DNA of 64,000 nt from Ciceribacter lividus (GCF_003337715.1 NZ_QPIX01000015.1:1-64000); one strand, 5' to 3'; positions 32,996-41,615 are shown, counted from the stretch's first letter. The notes: generated from the sequence alone by a model not told the origin. Made by a program: numbers and translations.

Positions 32996-34498
32996 TCACA
33001 CATGCCTGACGCGCGGTTCGCCCGCGCGTTCCAGCATCAGCGCCGTCAGCGCCCAGACCAGCGCATCCAGCCGGTCGGGCGAGCGGCCTGACGAGAGCCC
33101 GTCGGGGCCGAAATCGCACATCTGGTCTTCGAGAGCCGAAAAGCGGCCGGCATGCACCACCCGGCCCTGCTCGTAGAGTGCGGCCACCGGCTCGGCCCGC
33201 AGATATTTCCCGCGCGTCGCGCGCACCAGCGTCAGCGGCAGGCCGGCATCGATGCTGCGCAGCACCGCCGCCACCATCTCGCCGCCCTGGTTCGCCTCCG
33301 CCACCACCCGGTCCGCCTCGAAGCGCCGGTAGGCGCGCACCACCGCCTGCGCCCATTGCGCCGGGCTTGCCGCCTCCACCGAACAATCGGCGAGCACCGC
33401 GGCCCGGCCGTTCTCCTCGAGCCCGGCCACCACGATGCCGCAGCAGCTTTCGCGCCCGGTGCCCGCCGGCGGGTCGACCGCCACGACGATGCGCCGGAGC
33501 GGCCCCGTCAGCTTCACCGTCACCGCCTCGATCCGCTCGCGCTTCCACAGCGCGTCCTCGCGGTCCTCGATCAGCTCGCCGTCGAGTTCCTGCCGGCCGA
33601 GCCGCGTGCCGCCGTAGCGGTCCTGAAGCGCTGCGATGAAGCCGGGCGCGAGGTTTTTGGCATTGTCGGCGGTCGAAAGCCGGCTCACTCGCGTTCCCTT
33701 GCCGGCGATCAGCCGTTTCAAAAGCGGCAGCGGCCGCGGCGTCGTGGTCACCAGCTCCCGCGGCGCAGTGCCGAGCCGCAGCGCAAACTGCAGCATGTCA
33801 TAGGTCTCGTCGGGATATTTCCATTTCGCCAGCTCGTCGCACCAGGCGAAGTGAAACTGCGGCCCGCGCAGGCTCTCCGGGTCCTCGGAGGAGAAGAACT
33901 GCGCGATCGCGCCGTTCGGCCAGACGAGCCGCCGGCGCGAGATTTCGACCTCCGGCCGCATCCGCCGGGCGATCCGCCAGATGCCGGAGGCACCGTCGAC
34001 CATCACCTCGCGGGCGTCGCCCAGCGTTTCGGCGACGAGCGCGATGCGCAGATCGGAGCGCGCGCCGGCGGCGAGCGCCAGCGCATGCACCCATTCCGCG
34101 CCGGTGCGGGTCTTGCCCGAGCCGCGCCCGCCGATCACCAGCCAGGAGCGCCAGTCGCCTTCGGGCGGCTTCTGCTCCGGCCGGCCGGTGAACTCCCAGC
34201 TCCGGCCGATCCTTTTCAGCACCGCCGGATCGCAGAGCGCCAGCCGCGCGAGCACGTCGCCGACATCCGGATCGGCGACGGTGCTTTCCGTGGGCCGTGT
34301 TTCCACCGTCTGCGGCGGCAGGCTTGCGGCGATATCGCCCGCCAACTCGTCCGACGAAGCCGTGTTTCGCGCCCTCGCCGCGCCGATGCTGTCGAGCCCC
34401 TTGCGGTTGTCGTCGAGTGCCTGCACGACCCAGCCCCTGCCCTTCCTCACCGCGCGCCTGTCATCCGCTTTCTGCGCCCGGCGCGCTTTCCGGTTCAC
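32996..34498 (-). CDS. GTA g2: large terminase subunit
   Basis: The DNA-packaging motor. Walker A is GGRGSGKT (about residues 123-130), Walker B/catalytic acid FHFAWCDE (Asp221-Glu222), and the RNase H-like nuclease part has VAVDPPAGTG, VVAEANQGG and SPDRLDALVWALTAL. Start choice is open: GTG 34498 (VNRKARRAQK) limits overlap with g1 to 38 bases and gives 500 residues; ATG 34585 gives 529 with a 125-base overlap. Either way a basic, low-complexity N-terminal extension of about 80 residues precedes the usual start of the family (LARLALCDPAVL). Confidence 0.92.
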   Translation of the reverse strand: MNRKARRAQKADDRRAVRKGRGWVVQALDDNRKGLDSIGAARARNTASSDELAGDIAASLPPQTVETRPTESTVADPDVGDVLARLALCDPAVLKRIGRSWEFTGRPEQKPPEGDWRSWLVIGGRGSGKTRTGAEWVHALALAAGARSDLRIALVAETLGDAREVMVDGASGIWRIARRMRPEVEISRRRLVWPNGAIAQFFSSEDPESLRGPQFHFAWCDELAKWKYPDETYDMLQFALRLGTAPRELVTTTPRPLPLLKRLIAGKGTRVSRLSTADNAKNLAPGFIAALQDRYGGTRLGRQELDGELIEDREDALWKRERIEAVTVKLTGPLRRIVVAVDPPAGTGRESCCGIVVAGLEENGRAAVLADCSVEAASPAQWAQAVVRAYRRFEADRVVAEANQGGEMVAAVLRSIDAGLPLTLVRATRGKYLRAEPVAALYEQGRVVHAGRFSALEDQMCDFGPDGLSSGRSPDRLDALVWALTALMLERAGEPRVRHV

Positions 34499-35045
34499 CG
34501 GGATCGCCGGGCCTTTCCCCGGCCGTGGCGGGAGCGCCGTCGCGGGCCGCGGTCCAGCTTTGGAGAAGACGTCTTGCACGCGCATCGGCCTGGGCCTCGA
34601 TGATCGCCCGAAGTTCCGCCCGGATTGCCGCATCGCCACCCTCTTCCTCGGCCTCCAGTTCCGCCGCCTCGCGGTCGCGCACGATCTGCCGCTGCAGGCC
34701 GTCGATCTTTTCGAGCGTCCGGACGAGAAGCGCCATGGCATCGGTCGCCGCCTTCGCGTCGGCGCGCGCGGCCTTCGCCGCCGCCTCGTCCTCGCCGGAA
34801 ATCAACGCCTCGGCCGAGGCCCGCAGCCGGCGGAAGAGCTCGAACTGGTCGCGCATCTCCGCCGTCAGGTCGTTCAGAAGCATCTGGAATTCGTCGACGG
34901 GTGACGGCCGGTCGGCCGACTTCAGTTCGAGGAACAGCCGCCCGACCGCCCGGCGCACCCGTGGCGCCTCCGCAGGCTCCGCGCCCGCCCCGCCCGGCGG
35001 CCAGAGGCCGAAGACCGAGATGTCGAATTCGTCTGCCTCGTCCAT
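34461..35045 (-). CDS. GTA g1: small terminase subunit (TerS)
   Basis: A 194-residue protein at the head of the cluster. In RcGTA gp1 is the small terminase that gives the motor its loose DNA choice. The central region is a helical coiled-coil (FQMLLNDLTAEMRDQFELF, LVRTLEKIDGLQRQIV), with acidic N-terminal and Ala/Gly-rich C-terminal tails. It starts at MDEADEFDIS 35045 with AGGGAGA upstream and overlaps g2. Identity rests mainly on position and helical pattern, as this subunit varies a lot. Confidence 0.78.
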   Translation of the reverse strand: MDEADEFDISVFGLWPPGGAGAEPAEAPRVRRAVGRLFLELKSADRPSPVDEFQMLLNDLTAEMRDQFELFRRLRASAEALISGEDEAAAKAARADAKAATDAMALLVRTLEKIDGLQRQIVRDREAAELEAEEEGGDAAIRAELRAIIEAQADARARRLLQSWTAARDGAPATAGERPGDPGEPESAPGAESG

Positions 35046-35076
35046 CGCCTGATCTCCCTGCCGGCCCGCGCCGACG

Positions 35077-35103
35077 AAAAAGGCCCGGGGCGAACCCCGA
35101 GCC
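35077..35103 (-). terminator. Strong terminator-like hairpin just upstream of GTA g1
   Basis: On the minus strand GGCTCGGGG-TTCG-CCCCGGGCC is followed by TTTTT (forward arms 35082-35090 and 35095-35103, tract 35077-35081). A 9-bp stem with a UUCG tetraloop is close to ideal. It lies 31 bases before the g1 start, so it either ends an unannotated upstream minus-strand transcript or works as an attenuator in the g1 leader. Confidence 0.75.
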
Positions 35104-35139
35104 TCGAATGTTTGACAGTGCCTGGCGGTACCGCGGTTC

Positions 35140-35319
35140 GATCTCCCCCCTTGTGGGGGTTGAGGAGCGGCCGGCGAAGCTGGGCAACCGATCCAGTGAA
35201 TCGATTGCGGCGACGAACGCCGGCAGGTCAGAGGGGGGTATCACCGAGAGCGCCGAGGCCGGAGGTTCACCCCCCTCTGTCGGCTCCGCCGACATCTCCC
35301 CCTCATGGGGGGAGATCGG
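35140..35319. repeat. Family A mosaic element upstream of the GTA cluster
   Basis: Modules GATCTCCCC/GGGG with GCCGGCGAAGCTGGGC, the GATCCAGTGAATCGATT region, GTCAGAGGGGGG, then CACCCCCCTCTGTCGGCTCC and GCCGACATCTCCCCC. It fills the centre of the 424-base interval (35046-35469) between g1 and the MmcQ gene; the remaining bases upstream of 35470 hold no recognised signal except GGAGG before the ATG. Confidence 0.85.
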
Positions 35320-35469
35320 TGCCCGAACCCACCGGGCCACCCCGGCCGCACCTCTTCGACCATGACAAAAGACTAGCAAACGACCGTCACGCCGTCAAGG
35401 ATTATTTTCCTATCCATTGTCCTGCCCACCGCTCTCCCCTATCCTCACGCGGGGAGGAAGGAGCCAGTC

Positions 35470-35790
35470 ATGACCGAGGACGAGGTTGCCGCTCTCGCAT
35501 TGTCGTTGCCCGAGGCGGAGGAGAGCGCCCATTTCGGCAAGCGCGATTTTCGCTTGCGGGACAAGGTCTTCGCCACCCTGCCGCGGCCGGACGAGCTGGT
35601 GCTGAAGCTTACCCCCGACCGGCAGGCGCTTGCCGTCGCGGCAGCACCCGACCTGCTTTCGCCGGTGCCCGGCGCCTGGGGCCTGAAGGGCTGGACGGTG
35701 TTGCGCTATGCCGCCGCCGATCCCACCGACGTCGCAGACCTCCTGCGCAGAGCGTGGGAGACCGTCGCCCCGAAGCGGCTACGCGGCTGA
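35470..35790 (+). CDS. MmcQ/YjbR-family protein
   Basis: A 106-residue MmcQ/YjbR protein (CyaY-like fold, predicted DNA-binding): ALSLPEAEESAHFGKRDFRL, then FATLPRPDELVLKL and the C-terminal WTVLRYAAADPTDVADLLRR. It starts at ATG 35470 with GGGAGGAAGGAG upstream. The role is not well defined. It stands alone on the plus strand between the GTA and the DUF1491 gene, with which it is convergent. Confidence 0.88.
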   Translation: MTEDEVAALALSLPEAEESAHFGKRDFRLRDKVFATLPRPDELVLKLTPDRQALAVAAAPDLLSPVPGAWGLKGWTVLRYAAADPTDVADLLRRAWETVAPKRLRG

Positions 35791-35818
35791 GGTTCGACCG
35801 GCGCGCGCCGCCCCTCGC

Positions 35819-36166
35819 CTATCCCTCGCCGCCGGCGATGGGCAGCACGCCGTCGAGGTCATCGGTTTCGAGTTCCACCACCCAGTAATCGGGGTCGAAG
35901 CGGCCCTCGCGCGCAAGCAGCGCGTCGACCTCGCCCGCCTCCACGCGCGTCAGCCGCACCTCGAAGCCGCGGTCGTCACGCCCCTCCTCGGCCATCAGGC
36001 TCTGCGGAACCGGACCGTAGAGCGTTTCGAGCCCGTCGCGAAAGCGCTGGCGCACATAGATCGCCCCCGCCTCCTCGGCGCCCTTGCGGGCGACGGCGGC
36101 AAACCCGCCGGACGAAAACACGCGGCGGACGAGCGCGGAAACGAAGATGTCGGAACGAAGACGCAT
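35819..36166 (-). CDS. DUF1491 family protein
   Basis: A 115-residue protein of unknown function restricted to alphaproteobacteria. Family marks are RLRSDIFVSALVRRVFSSGG, KGAEEAGAIYVRQRF and the acidic end FDPDYWVVELETDDLD. The start at 36166 (MRLRSD) is chosen by family length; the longer frame upstream runs into a low-GC, non-coding stretch. The Trp/Asp-rich C-terminus is typical. Confidence 0.85.
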   Translation of the reverse strand: MRLRSDIFVSALVRRVFSSGGFAAVARKGAEEAGAIYVRQRFRDGLETLYGPVPQSLMAEEGRDDRGFEVRLTRVEAGEVDALLAREGRFDPDYWVVELETDDLDGVLPIAGGEG

Positions 36167-36419
36167 CCGCGCGTCATAGGGCAAGCGGGGGCCGAAGGGA
36201 ATGGGGGTGGAGGAGGTGGCTGCGTGCGTCAAACCATGCTCCGGAAACTTGGTGAAGAATGCTCGGACCAACACGAGCGGAGCGTGACACACAGAGCTCT
36301 ACCCTTGACTGCAATCTTGCGTTGCGCAACCATCTCAAACATTGGCCACGCAGCCACCGATTTGAATATTTCTGAAACTTGTCCCATAGGAACAGGCACC
36401 ATATGCGACTATATTTCAG

Positions 36420-36449
36420 TTGCACTGCCGCATCGAAACGGCGTAAAAT
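36420..36449 (+). promoter_or_regulatory. Putative sigma-70 promoter of hicAB
   Basis: TTGCAC (36420-36425), an 18-base spacer and TAAAAT (36444-36449) lie 14 bases before the hicA start, inside an AT-richer intergenic stretch (36167-36463). Matches are good for a housekeeping promoter, but the short distance would give a leader of only a few bases. Confidence 0.4.
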
Positions 36450-36463
36450 TTCGGCGAGAAGAC

Positions 36464-36715
36464 ATGTCGCGCGGAGATAGGCTTGTCGAGGACTTCAAGG
36501 CGTGCCGAGGACCGTTTCCTTACAGGGAGCTTGTACGGATGCTCGCAAATCTCGGCTTCGAGGAAAAAGACGCCGGCGGAGGATCGAGACGGAAGTTCGT
36601 CCATTCCTCCACGAAACAGATCATCCGCCTGCATGAACCCCACCCCGGAAACGAGGTGAAGCCGTATATGGTCAGGCAGATACGCGATCAACTGATCGAG
36701 CAGGGTTTGATATGA
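36464..36715 (+). CDS. hicA: HicA-type mRNA interferase toxin
   Basis: An 83-residue HicA toxin with a double-stranded-RNA-binding-like fold that cuts mRNA. It shows LVRMLANLGFEEKDAGGGSR, followed by KFVHSSTKQIIRLHEPHPGN with the catalytic-type His, and KPYMVRQIRDQL. The start MSRGDRLVED (ATG 36464) is 14 bases after the promoter match. The stop overlaps hicB by four bases (ATGA), the usual toxin-antitoxin coupling. Confidence 0.9.
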   Translation: MSRGDRLVEDFKACRGPFPYRELVRMLANLGFEEKDAGGGSRRKFVHSSTKQIIRLHEPHPGNEVKPYMVRQIRDQLIEQGLI

Positions 36716-37098
36716 AAACAATCACTTACAAGGGCTATCAGGCGTCCGTCGAATTCGATGACGGCGCGCTTTTCGTCAAGGTACTTCATATCGACGACGT
36801 GCTGGTCGCCGAATGCGACCGGGCCAGCGAAGCCGAGGCCGTCGCCCGTGACCTGATCGACGCCTACCTCGCCGACTGCAAGGAGGAGGGCCGCGAACCG
36901 GCGAAGCCCTACAGGGGCAGCTTCAACGTGCGGGTCACGCCCGACTTGCACAAGCGTGCAGCGATGAACGCCGCGGAAGAAGGCATATCGCTCAACAGCT
37001 GGATCGGTGACGCCATCCAGCAAAAGCTCGAGCACGCCGGGCGGCCTGATCGCGCCGAAGGCACCGCCTCCGGGAGACGGCACGCCTTGCGGGCCTGA
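36712..37098 (+). CDS. hicB: HicB-family antitoxin
   Basis: A 128-residue antitoxin. The N-terminal half is a degraded RNase H-like fold (YKGYQASVEFDDGALFVKVL), and the C-terminal part is a ribbon-helix-helix DNA-binding domain (FNVRVTPDLHKRAAMNAAEE, GISLNSWIGDAI), so it should neutralise HicA and repress the operon. The tail after residue 110 (GRPDRAEGTASGRRHALRA) is basic and probably disordered. It is convergent with the chemoreceptor gene four bases away. Confidence 0.9.
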   Translation: MKTITYKGYQASVEFDDGALFVKVLHIDDVLVAECDRASEAEAVARDLIDAYLADCKEEGREPAKPYRGSFNVRVTPDLHKRAAMNAAEEGISLNSWIGDAIQQKLEHAGRPDRAEGTASGRRHALRA

Positions 37099-37102
37099 CC
37101 CC

Positions 37103-38551
37103 TCACACCCTGACCGCCAGCCTCAACCCGCCCCAGTGGCGGCCGGAGACGGTGATCGGGGCGGAGATGTCCTTCATCACGACGAAATTGCCGCCGCCCA
37201 TGTCGCGGCGGTAGGTCTGGACGAGGAAGGGTGCCGTCGAGCGGCCGGCGGCAAGGCCGACGCGGTCGGCGAAGATGCGGCGGTTGCGGCAGTTGGCGGT
37301 GTTCCACACCGCATCGCCCGGCCGCTGCGGCTCGGAGAATTTGCGGTTGTGGGTCGGCAGGTAGCCGTTGACGTCGACGGCGGCGCAGAAGCCGACGCGG
37401 TCGCTCAAGGAGAGCACCGGTTCGAGGATCGGCGGCAGCACCCTGTCGGTGAATTCGGTGAAGCGGGCCATCATCTGCACCGGGTCGGTGCCGGGGATCG
37501 GCCGGTACTGGCGGTCGAAGAGCGCGTCCATGGCGATGCGGCCGGCGCGCACGCCCTCCTCGAAGACCGCCGAGATGTTTTCGGCGACATCGCGGGCGGT
37601 GCGAATCCAGGCGCTGTCGACGGTCTCGATGCCGGCGCTGGCGGTCAGCTGGATCAGCGTCTCGGAGAGGTTCACCACCTTGTCGACGCGGGCGGCCGCA
37701 TTTTGCAGCGCGCCGTCGGAGCTTCTCACTTCGCCGGCCATCTCGCCGAGCGTGACGACGAAGGCGGAGCACTGGCCGTTCACCGTCTCGGTGGTCTTCG
37801 CCATCACCGAGGCGCTGTCGAGGATGCGGGTGATCACCCCTTCCATGGTGCCGAAGGACTGGTTCATCGCCTGCGAGGTTTCGCGCACGTCGAGCGCGCT
37901 CTCGCTCGCACCCTTGCCGGCGGTGGCGAGCTTCTCGATCTTGCTGCGGATGTCGTCGAGGATCGCCTGGATCGAGGCGGTCGCCTGCGAGGTCTGCAAG
38001 GACAGCGCCCGGATTTCCGCCGCGACGACGGCAAAGCCCTTGCCGGCCTCGCCGGCACGCGCCGCCTCGATCGCGGCGTTGAGCGCCAAGAGGTTGGTCT
38101 GGCGGGCGATGGTGCCGATCTCGGTCGCCACCTTGTCGACGTCGGAAAGCGAGCGCGAGAAGGTGCCGATCTCGCTGCTGATCTCCATCGAGGCATTGAC
38201 CATCTGGTCGATCTTGCCGACCGCGCCGGTCATCCGGCCTGCCGAGTCCGACAGCATGCGGCGCGCCTCGCCGGCGGTGGCGTCGGTCTCGCCGAGCGCG
38301 GAGGCCACCGCACTGTTGGTTTCGGCGATCGAAAGGGCGGTGCGGGTGATGTCGTCGAAGGTCACGGCATGGCGCTTCGACATCGCCGCGACATCGGTGA
38401 TCGCGCCGGCGATGTCGACGAGGTCGATGCCGAGCTCGGAGGCCTCGCGGGCCATTTCGGAGACGATCCGCTTCAGGAGGGCGGCATCCGCCGCAGCCTC
38501 GTCGGGCACGTCATGCTCTTCACTCACGGCGAGCGCATTCGACATGGTCAT
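37103..38551 (-). CDS. Cytoplasmic methyl-accepting chemotaxis protein
   Basis: A 482-residue chemoreceptor with no membrane span. The signalling hairpin ([20 protein letters not shown] at about 148-167, then [15 protein letters not shown]) is fully conserved and flanked by long coiled coils. Unusually the sensory part is C-terminal: from about 330 a domain with Cache-like features ([20 protein letters not shown], then [18 protein letters not shown]) closes the protein, so order is signal domain first, sensor last. The substrate is unknown. The short upstream gap (38552-38649) separates it from the peptidoglycan-binding gene. Confidence 0.88.
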   Translation of the reverse strand: MTMSNALAVSEEHDVPDEAAADAALLKRIVSEMAREASELGIDLVDIAGAITDVAAMSKRHAVTFDDITRTALSIAETNSAVASALGETDATAGEARRMLSDSAGRMTGAVGKIDQMVNASMEISSEIGTFSRSLSDVDKVATEIGTIARQTNLLALNAAIEAARAGEAGKGFAVVAAEIRALSLQTSQATASIQAILDDIRSKIEKLATAGKGASESALDVRETSQAMNQSFGTMEGVITRILDSASVMAKTTETVNGQCSAFVVTLGEMAGEVRSSDGALQNAAARVDKVVNLSETLIQLTASAGIETVDSAWIRTARDVAENISAVFEEGVRAGRIAMDALFDRQYRPIPGTDPVQMMARFTEFTDRVLPPILEPVLSLSDRVGFCAAVDVNGYLPTHNRKFSEPQRPGDAVWNTANCRNRRIFADRVGLAAGRSTAPFLVQTYRRDMGGGNFVVMKDISAPITVSGRHWGGLRLAVRV

Positions 38552-38649
38552 CGCAAACCCCTCCCAAGATTCGGAGGATCATCGCCGATCGTGGTTAAGG
38601 CTTTGCAAATATTCAGATATAGACGAAAGTCTAATACTTCCGGGCGAGA

Positions 38650-39651
38650 TCAGAGCGCGCCGATGTCCTTGAGCTTCTTCAGCACGGCCGGGTTCGGCTC
38701 GCCGGTCTCCGGCAGGCGGTAGTGACGTTCGAAATGGCGGATCGCCGACCGCGTCTCTTCGCCTGCGATGCCGTCGACCTTGACCTCGCTGTAGGCGATG
38801 TTGCTTAAGCCCTGCTGGATCGCCATCACCAGGTTCGGGTCCGCCCCACCGGCAATCGCCTGCGGGATGTCCTTTGCCGGACGCAACGCCACCTCGACGG
38901 CGCGCTCGGCCGTCTGCGCCTTGCGCCGCTTGTCCGAGATGGTGGCAATCGTCCGGTCGGCGTTGCGGATCGCGGCGGCCACCGGGTCCTCGCCAGCGGC
39001 AGGCGAGATGTCGCCGGCCGGGCGCGGCACCGGACGAACGGCGACGGCGCCGCTTTCGACGGTGAGAGCGGCGAGCAGTTCCGGGCTCGGCCGGCCGTCC
39101 GCCGGCATGGCGACGGATTTCTGGAAGGCGGTGATCGCCGCTTCGGTGCGCGGGCCGGTGACGCCGTCGACGGTGCCTTCATAGAAGCCACGGCGGGCGA
39201 GCTGCTGCTGCACGGAACGCACGAGCTCCGCATCGGCGCCGGCGGTCGGCAGGGCCGCGGTCGTCTCGTTCGCTGAAACCGTTCCGTCCGTCGGCCGCGC
39301 GGCATCGGCCGTCGCGTCGGGATCGCCCTCTTGCGGCGCCTCCACCCGCGCGATGCGGAAGGTCGTGACCCTCGACGGGTCTTCCATCAGCGGATTGCGG
39401 GCAAGTCCGGCAAGCGCGTTGAAATCGCTCCGGTCGCGGGTGCGCCAGAAGGGAGAGGGATGAACGCCCGGCTGGTACCAGAGCGCATTGGCGGCAATCA
39501 TGCCGAACACGACGCAGAAGGCCGCCGCCCCGCCGAGGCCGACGGGATGGCGAGCCGCGATACCGGCGAGCGCGCCGGCAGCCCGCAACGCGAGGCCCGG
39601 CGCGCGGCGCGCGGGCTTGCGTTCAGGCGATTTTCGCTTTCGCTTCGTCAT
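38650..39651 (-). CDS. Membrane-anchored peptidoglycan-binding domain protein
   Basis: A 333-residue protein: basic cytoplasmic start (MTKRKRKSPERKPARRAPG), one membrane span (about 38-60, ending MIAANALWYQPG), then two PG_binding_1 domains (about 140-185: QQLARRGFYEGTVDGVTGP; and about 275-330: IQQGLSNIAYSEVKVDGIAG). It is probably periplasmic and wall-bound. Its start overlaps the kinase stop by 29 bases, so both are expressed together, which hints at an envelope or division role for the kinase. Confidence 0.88.
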   Translation of the reverse strand: MTKRKRKSPERKPARRAPGLALRAAGALAGIAARHPVGLGGAAAFCVVFGMIAANALWYQPGVHPSPFWRTRDRSDFNALAGLARNPLMEDPSRVTTFRIARVEAPQEGDPDATADAARPTDGTVSANETTAALPTAGADAELVRSVQQQLARRGFYEGTVDGVTGPRTEAAITAFQKSVAMPADGRPSPELLAALTVESGAVAVRPVPRPAGDISPAAGEDPVAAAIRNADRTIATISDKRRKAQTAERAVEVALRPAKDIPQAIAGGADPNLVMAIQQGLSNIAYSEVKVDGIAGEETRSAIRHFERHYRLPETGEPNPAVLKKLKDIGAL

Positions 39652-41152
39652 GCACCCATTCGTCCTTCGTTCGCGCGGCGCAAGCGTCGTCCGCCTTCAG
39701 CCGCGGCGGGAAGTCCACCCTGTTGTCCGGCCCGGCCATATCGGCCGCGGCAATGATACCGGAACCGTCCGCCGGCAGTGTGACGGTCACCACGGTGCCC
39801 TCGCCCGGCCGGCTCGTCATTTCGAAACGGCCGCCGTGCAGCGCCGTCAGGCCCTTCACCAGCGACAGCCCGAGCCCCGATCCCTCGTAGCGGCGGTTGA
39901 GCTCGCCGTGGATCTGGGTGAACGGCTTGCCGATCAGCGACAGCTTTTCCGGCGCGATGCCGATGCCGGTGTCGCTGACGACGATCTTCAGCTCGCCGCC
40001 CTCGACGCCAGCGTCGATCGTGATCGCACCGCCGGCTTCGGTGAACTTGATGGCATTGCCGACCAGATTGATCAAGACCTGGCGAACGGCACGCTCGTCG
40101 GCGACGACCTCGCCGAGGTTGCGGCCGAGCCTGCTCGTCAGCGTTACGCCGCGGGTCTTCGCCTGCAGCGACAGCATGTTCTCGCAATGGCTGATCGTCT
40201 CGGCGATGGCGAAGGGTTCGAGCGTCAGTTCGTAACGGCCGGCCTCGATCTTCGACATGTCGAGCATGGCGTTGACGACCGAAAGCAGGTGGGCGCCCGA
40301 CTGGTGGATGAGCCCGACATATTCGCGCTGGCGGTCGTTCTCGAGCTTGCCGAAATACTCGCCCGCGAGGATGTCGGAAAAACCGAGGATGGCGTTGAGC
40401 GGCGTCCTGAGTTCGTGGCTGACGGCAGCGAGGAAGCGCGACTTGGTCTCGTGCGCGTCGACCGCCTCGCCGGCCATGCGGCGGGCCTCGTCACGGATGC
40501 GCATCTCGCCGGCAATGTCGAGGATCTGGGCGTGGACGGCGGAAAGTGCGCCATCGGCGCCGCGCACCGCGGTCATGTCCATGCGGACGTTCATGAATTG
40601 CGACTGTTCCAGCCCGAGCATCGGCCGGTCGAGGCGAAGATCGATTGCCACCGCATCGACGCCGGCGCGCAGGTCCGCGAGCGCCTCGACGAAGCCGAGC
40701 CGGTCGGAGACATGCACATGCTCGACGAAGGGGCGGTCGATCGGATCGCGCAGGAAGGAGAAGAAGACTTCGCGGTCGCGGCCGCCGGCGGCGCGCACCA
40801 GACCCTTGGCATCGAGCCGGAGGAGAAGGCCGGGGCAGGCATCGACGGAGAAGCCGTCCGCGGACGTCTCGGCGACCTCGCCCGAACGGGCGGGCGCGCG
40901 GGCGAAGGCAAAGGCGGCGACGCTTGCGACGAGGAAGAGCGAAAGGACGAGCGCAAAGCCGAGCGGCAGCGCGACGGCGGGGCCGGCGACAAGCAGCAGC
41001 GCCGCGGGAACGGTGGGAACGAGCGGCAGGAAGACCTGCATCACGCGGCGCAAGAGCACCACGTCGGCGGTTGCGACGGCCCGTCCGGCACCGGCGCGCG
41101 CAAGGCAGGACCTTGCCACATCATCCAGGACCGCCGCCGTCATGTCAGCCAT
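39623..41152 (-). CDS. divJ: DivJ/PleC-family cell-cycle histidine kinase
   Basis: A 509-residue membrane kinase: N-terminal hydrophobic region with two closely spaced spans (about 38-84), a divergent PAS-like domain (about 95-215), HisKA with His246 in the DivJ/PleC-type motif FLAAVSHELRTPLNAILGFS, and a HATPase domain (NLVGNAIKFTEAGG, DTGIGI, GSGLGLSLV). In alphaproteobacteria DivJ phosphorylates DivK to control CtrA. The choice of DivJ over PleC is by overall pattern and neighbourhood, not a decisive residue. Start: ATG 41152; longer frames add unlikely leader residues. Confidence 0.7.
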   Translation of the reverse strand: MADMTAAVLDDVARSCLARAGAGRAVATADVVLLRRVMQVFLPLVPTVPAALLLVAGPAVALPLGFALVLSLFLVASVAAFAFARAPARSGEVAETSADGFSVDACPGLLLRLDAKGLVRAAGGRDREVFFSFLRDPIDRPFVEHVHVSDRLGFVEALADLRAGVDAVAIDLRLDRPMLGLEQSQFMNVRMDMTAVRGADGALSAVHAQILDIAGEMRIRDEARRMAGEAVDAHETKSRFLAAVSHELRTPLNAILGFSDILAGEYFGKLENDRQREYVGLIHQSGAHLLSVVNAMLDMSKIEAGRYELTLEPFAIAETISHCENMLSLQAKTRGVTLTSRLGRNLGEVVADERAVRQVLINLVGNAIKFTEAGGAITIDAGVEGGELKIVVSDTGIGIAPEKLSLIGKPFTQIHGELNRRYEGSGLGLSLVKGLTALHGGRFEMTSRPGEGTVVTVTLPADGSGIIAAADMAGPDNRVDFPPRLKADDACAARTKDEWVHDEAKAKIA

Positions 41153-41615
41153 TTTACTCAATACCAGCACGCCAGACTTCCGCGAACGCTTGCACCTCAA
41201 GAACGGTCCGACCATAGGCCCCGCGCGCTTAAGGAAAAGATAAAGAAAGGGGTCGCAAGCCCCCTCGGAAGCCCCGGTTTGCGCCATTCCGGAACAAGCC
41301 GGCCAAGCTTTCTCATTCATGGTTAACGGGGCGTAAGCGACGGAAATTACGGCATTTTCCGGGCCGCGTTAACTTTTGTCCGGAGGCGCCGCGGCAAATC
41401 GCCGGGATTTCGGGGAACCACCCCCTGTTTATGCTTAACGGCGATTGCTAAAATTTGACGCAAATGGCGCGAGAGAGGCCGATCGTTCGCATTTTAATCA
41501 ATTTCGCCGAAAACCCGAGCGAGTTTTGCAAAGCGAAATTTCCACCCCGCGAATAGGCTCCCCTCACACGCCGGGACGACCCGGCAACCGGCATCGGCCG
41601 GTGGTGCTCGGATGG
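41153..41615. other. Divergent intergenic region between the DivJ-like kinase and DUF5330
   Basis: 463 bases without a gene. TTAACGGGGCGTAAG (41331-41345), TTAACTTTTG (41370) and TTAACGGCGATTGCTAA (41434-41450) resemble half or imperfect CtrA boxes (TTAA-N7-TTAA), which would fit a cell-cycle kinase promoter, but none is a full match. The stretch near 41450-41540 is AT-rich and is probably the DUF5330 promoter. Confidence 0.4.

Noticed and set aside
15057-35045. An integrated temperate prophage
   Set aside because: No integrase, repressor, replication genes or attachment sites, and the gene order g1-g15 is that of a gene transfer agent.
35104-35140. A tRNA fragment (GGTTCGATC resembling a T arm) next to the g1 terminator
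   Set aside because: No acceptor or anticodon arms can be paired; the GGTTCGATC is the junction with the family A element.
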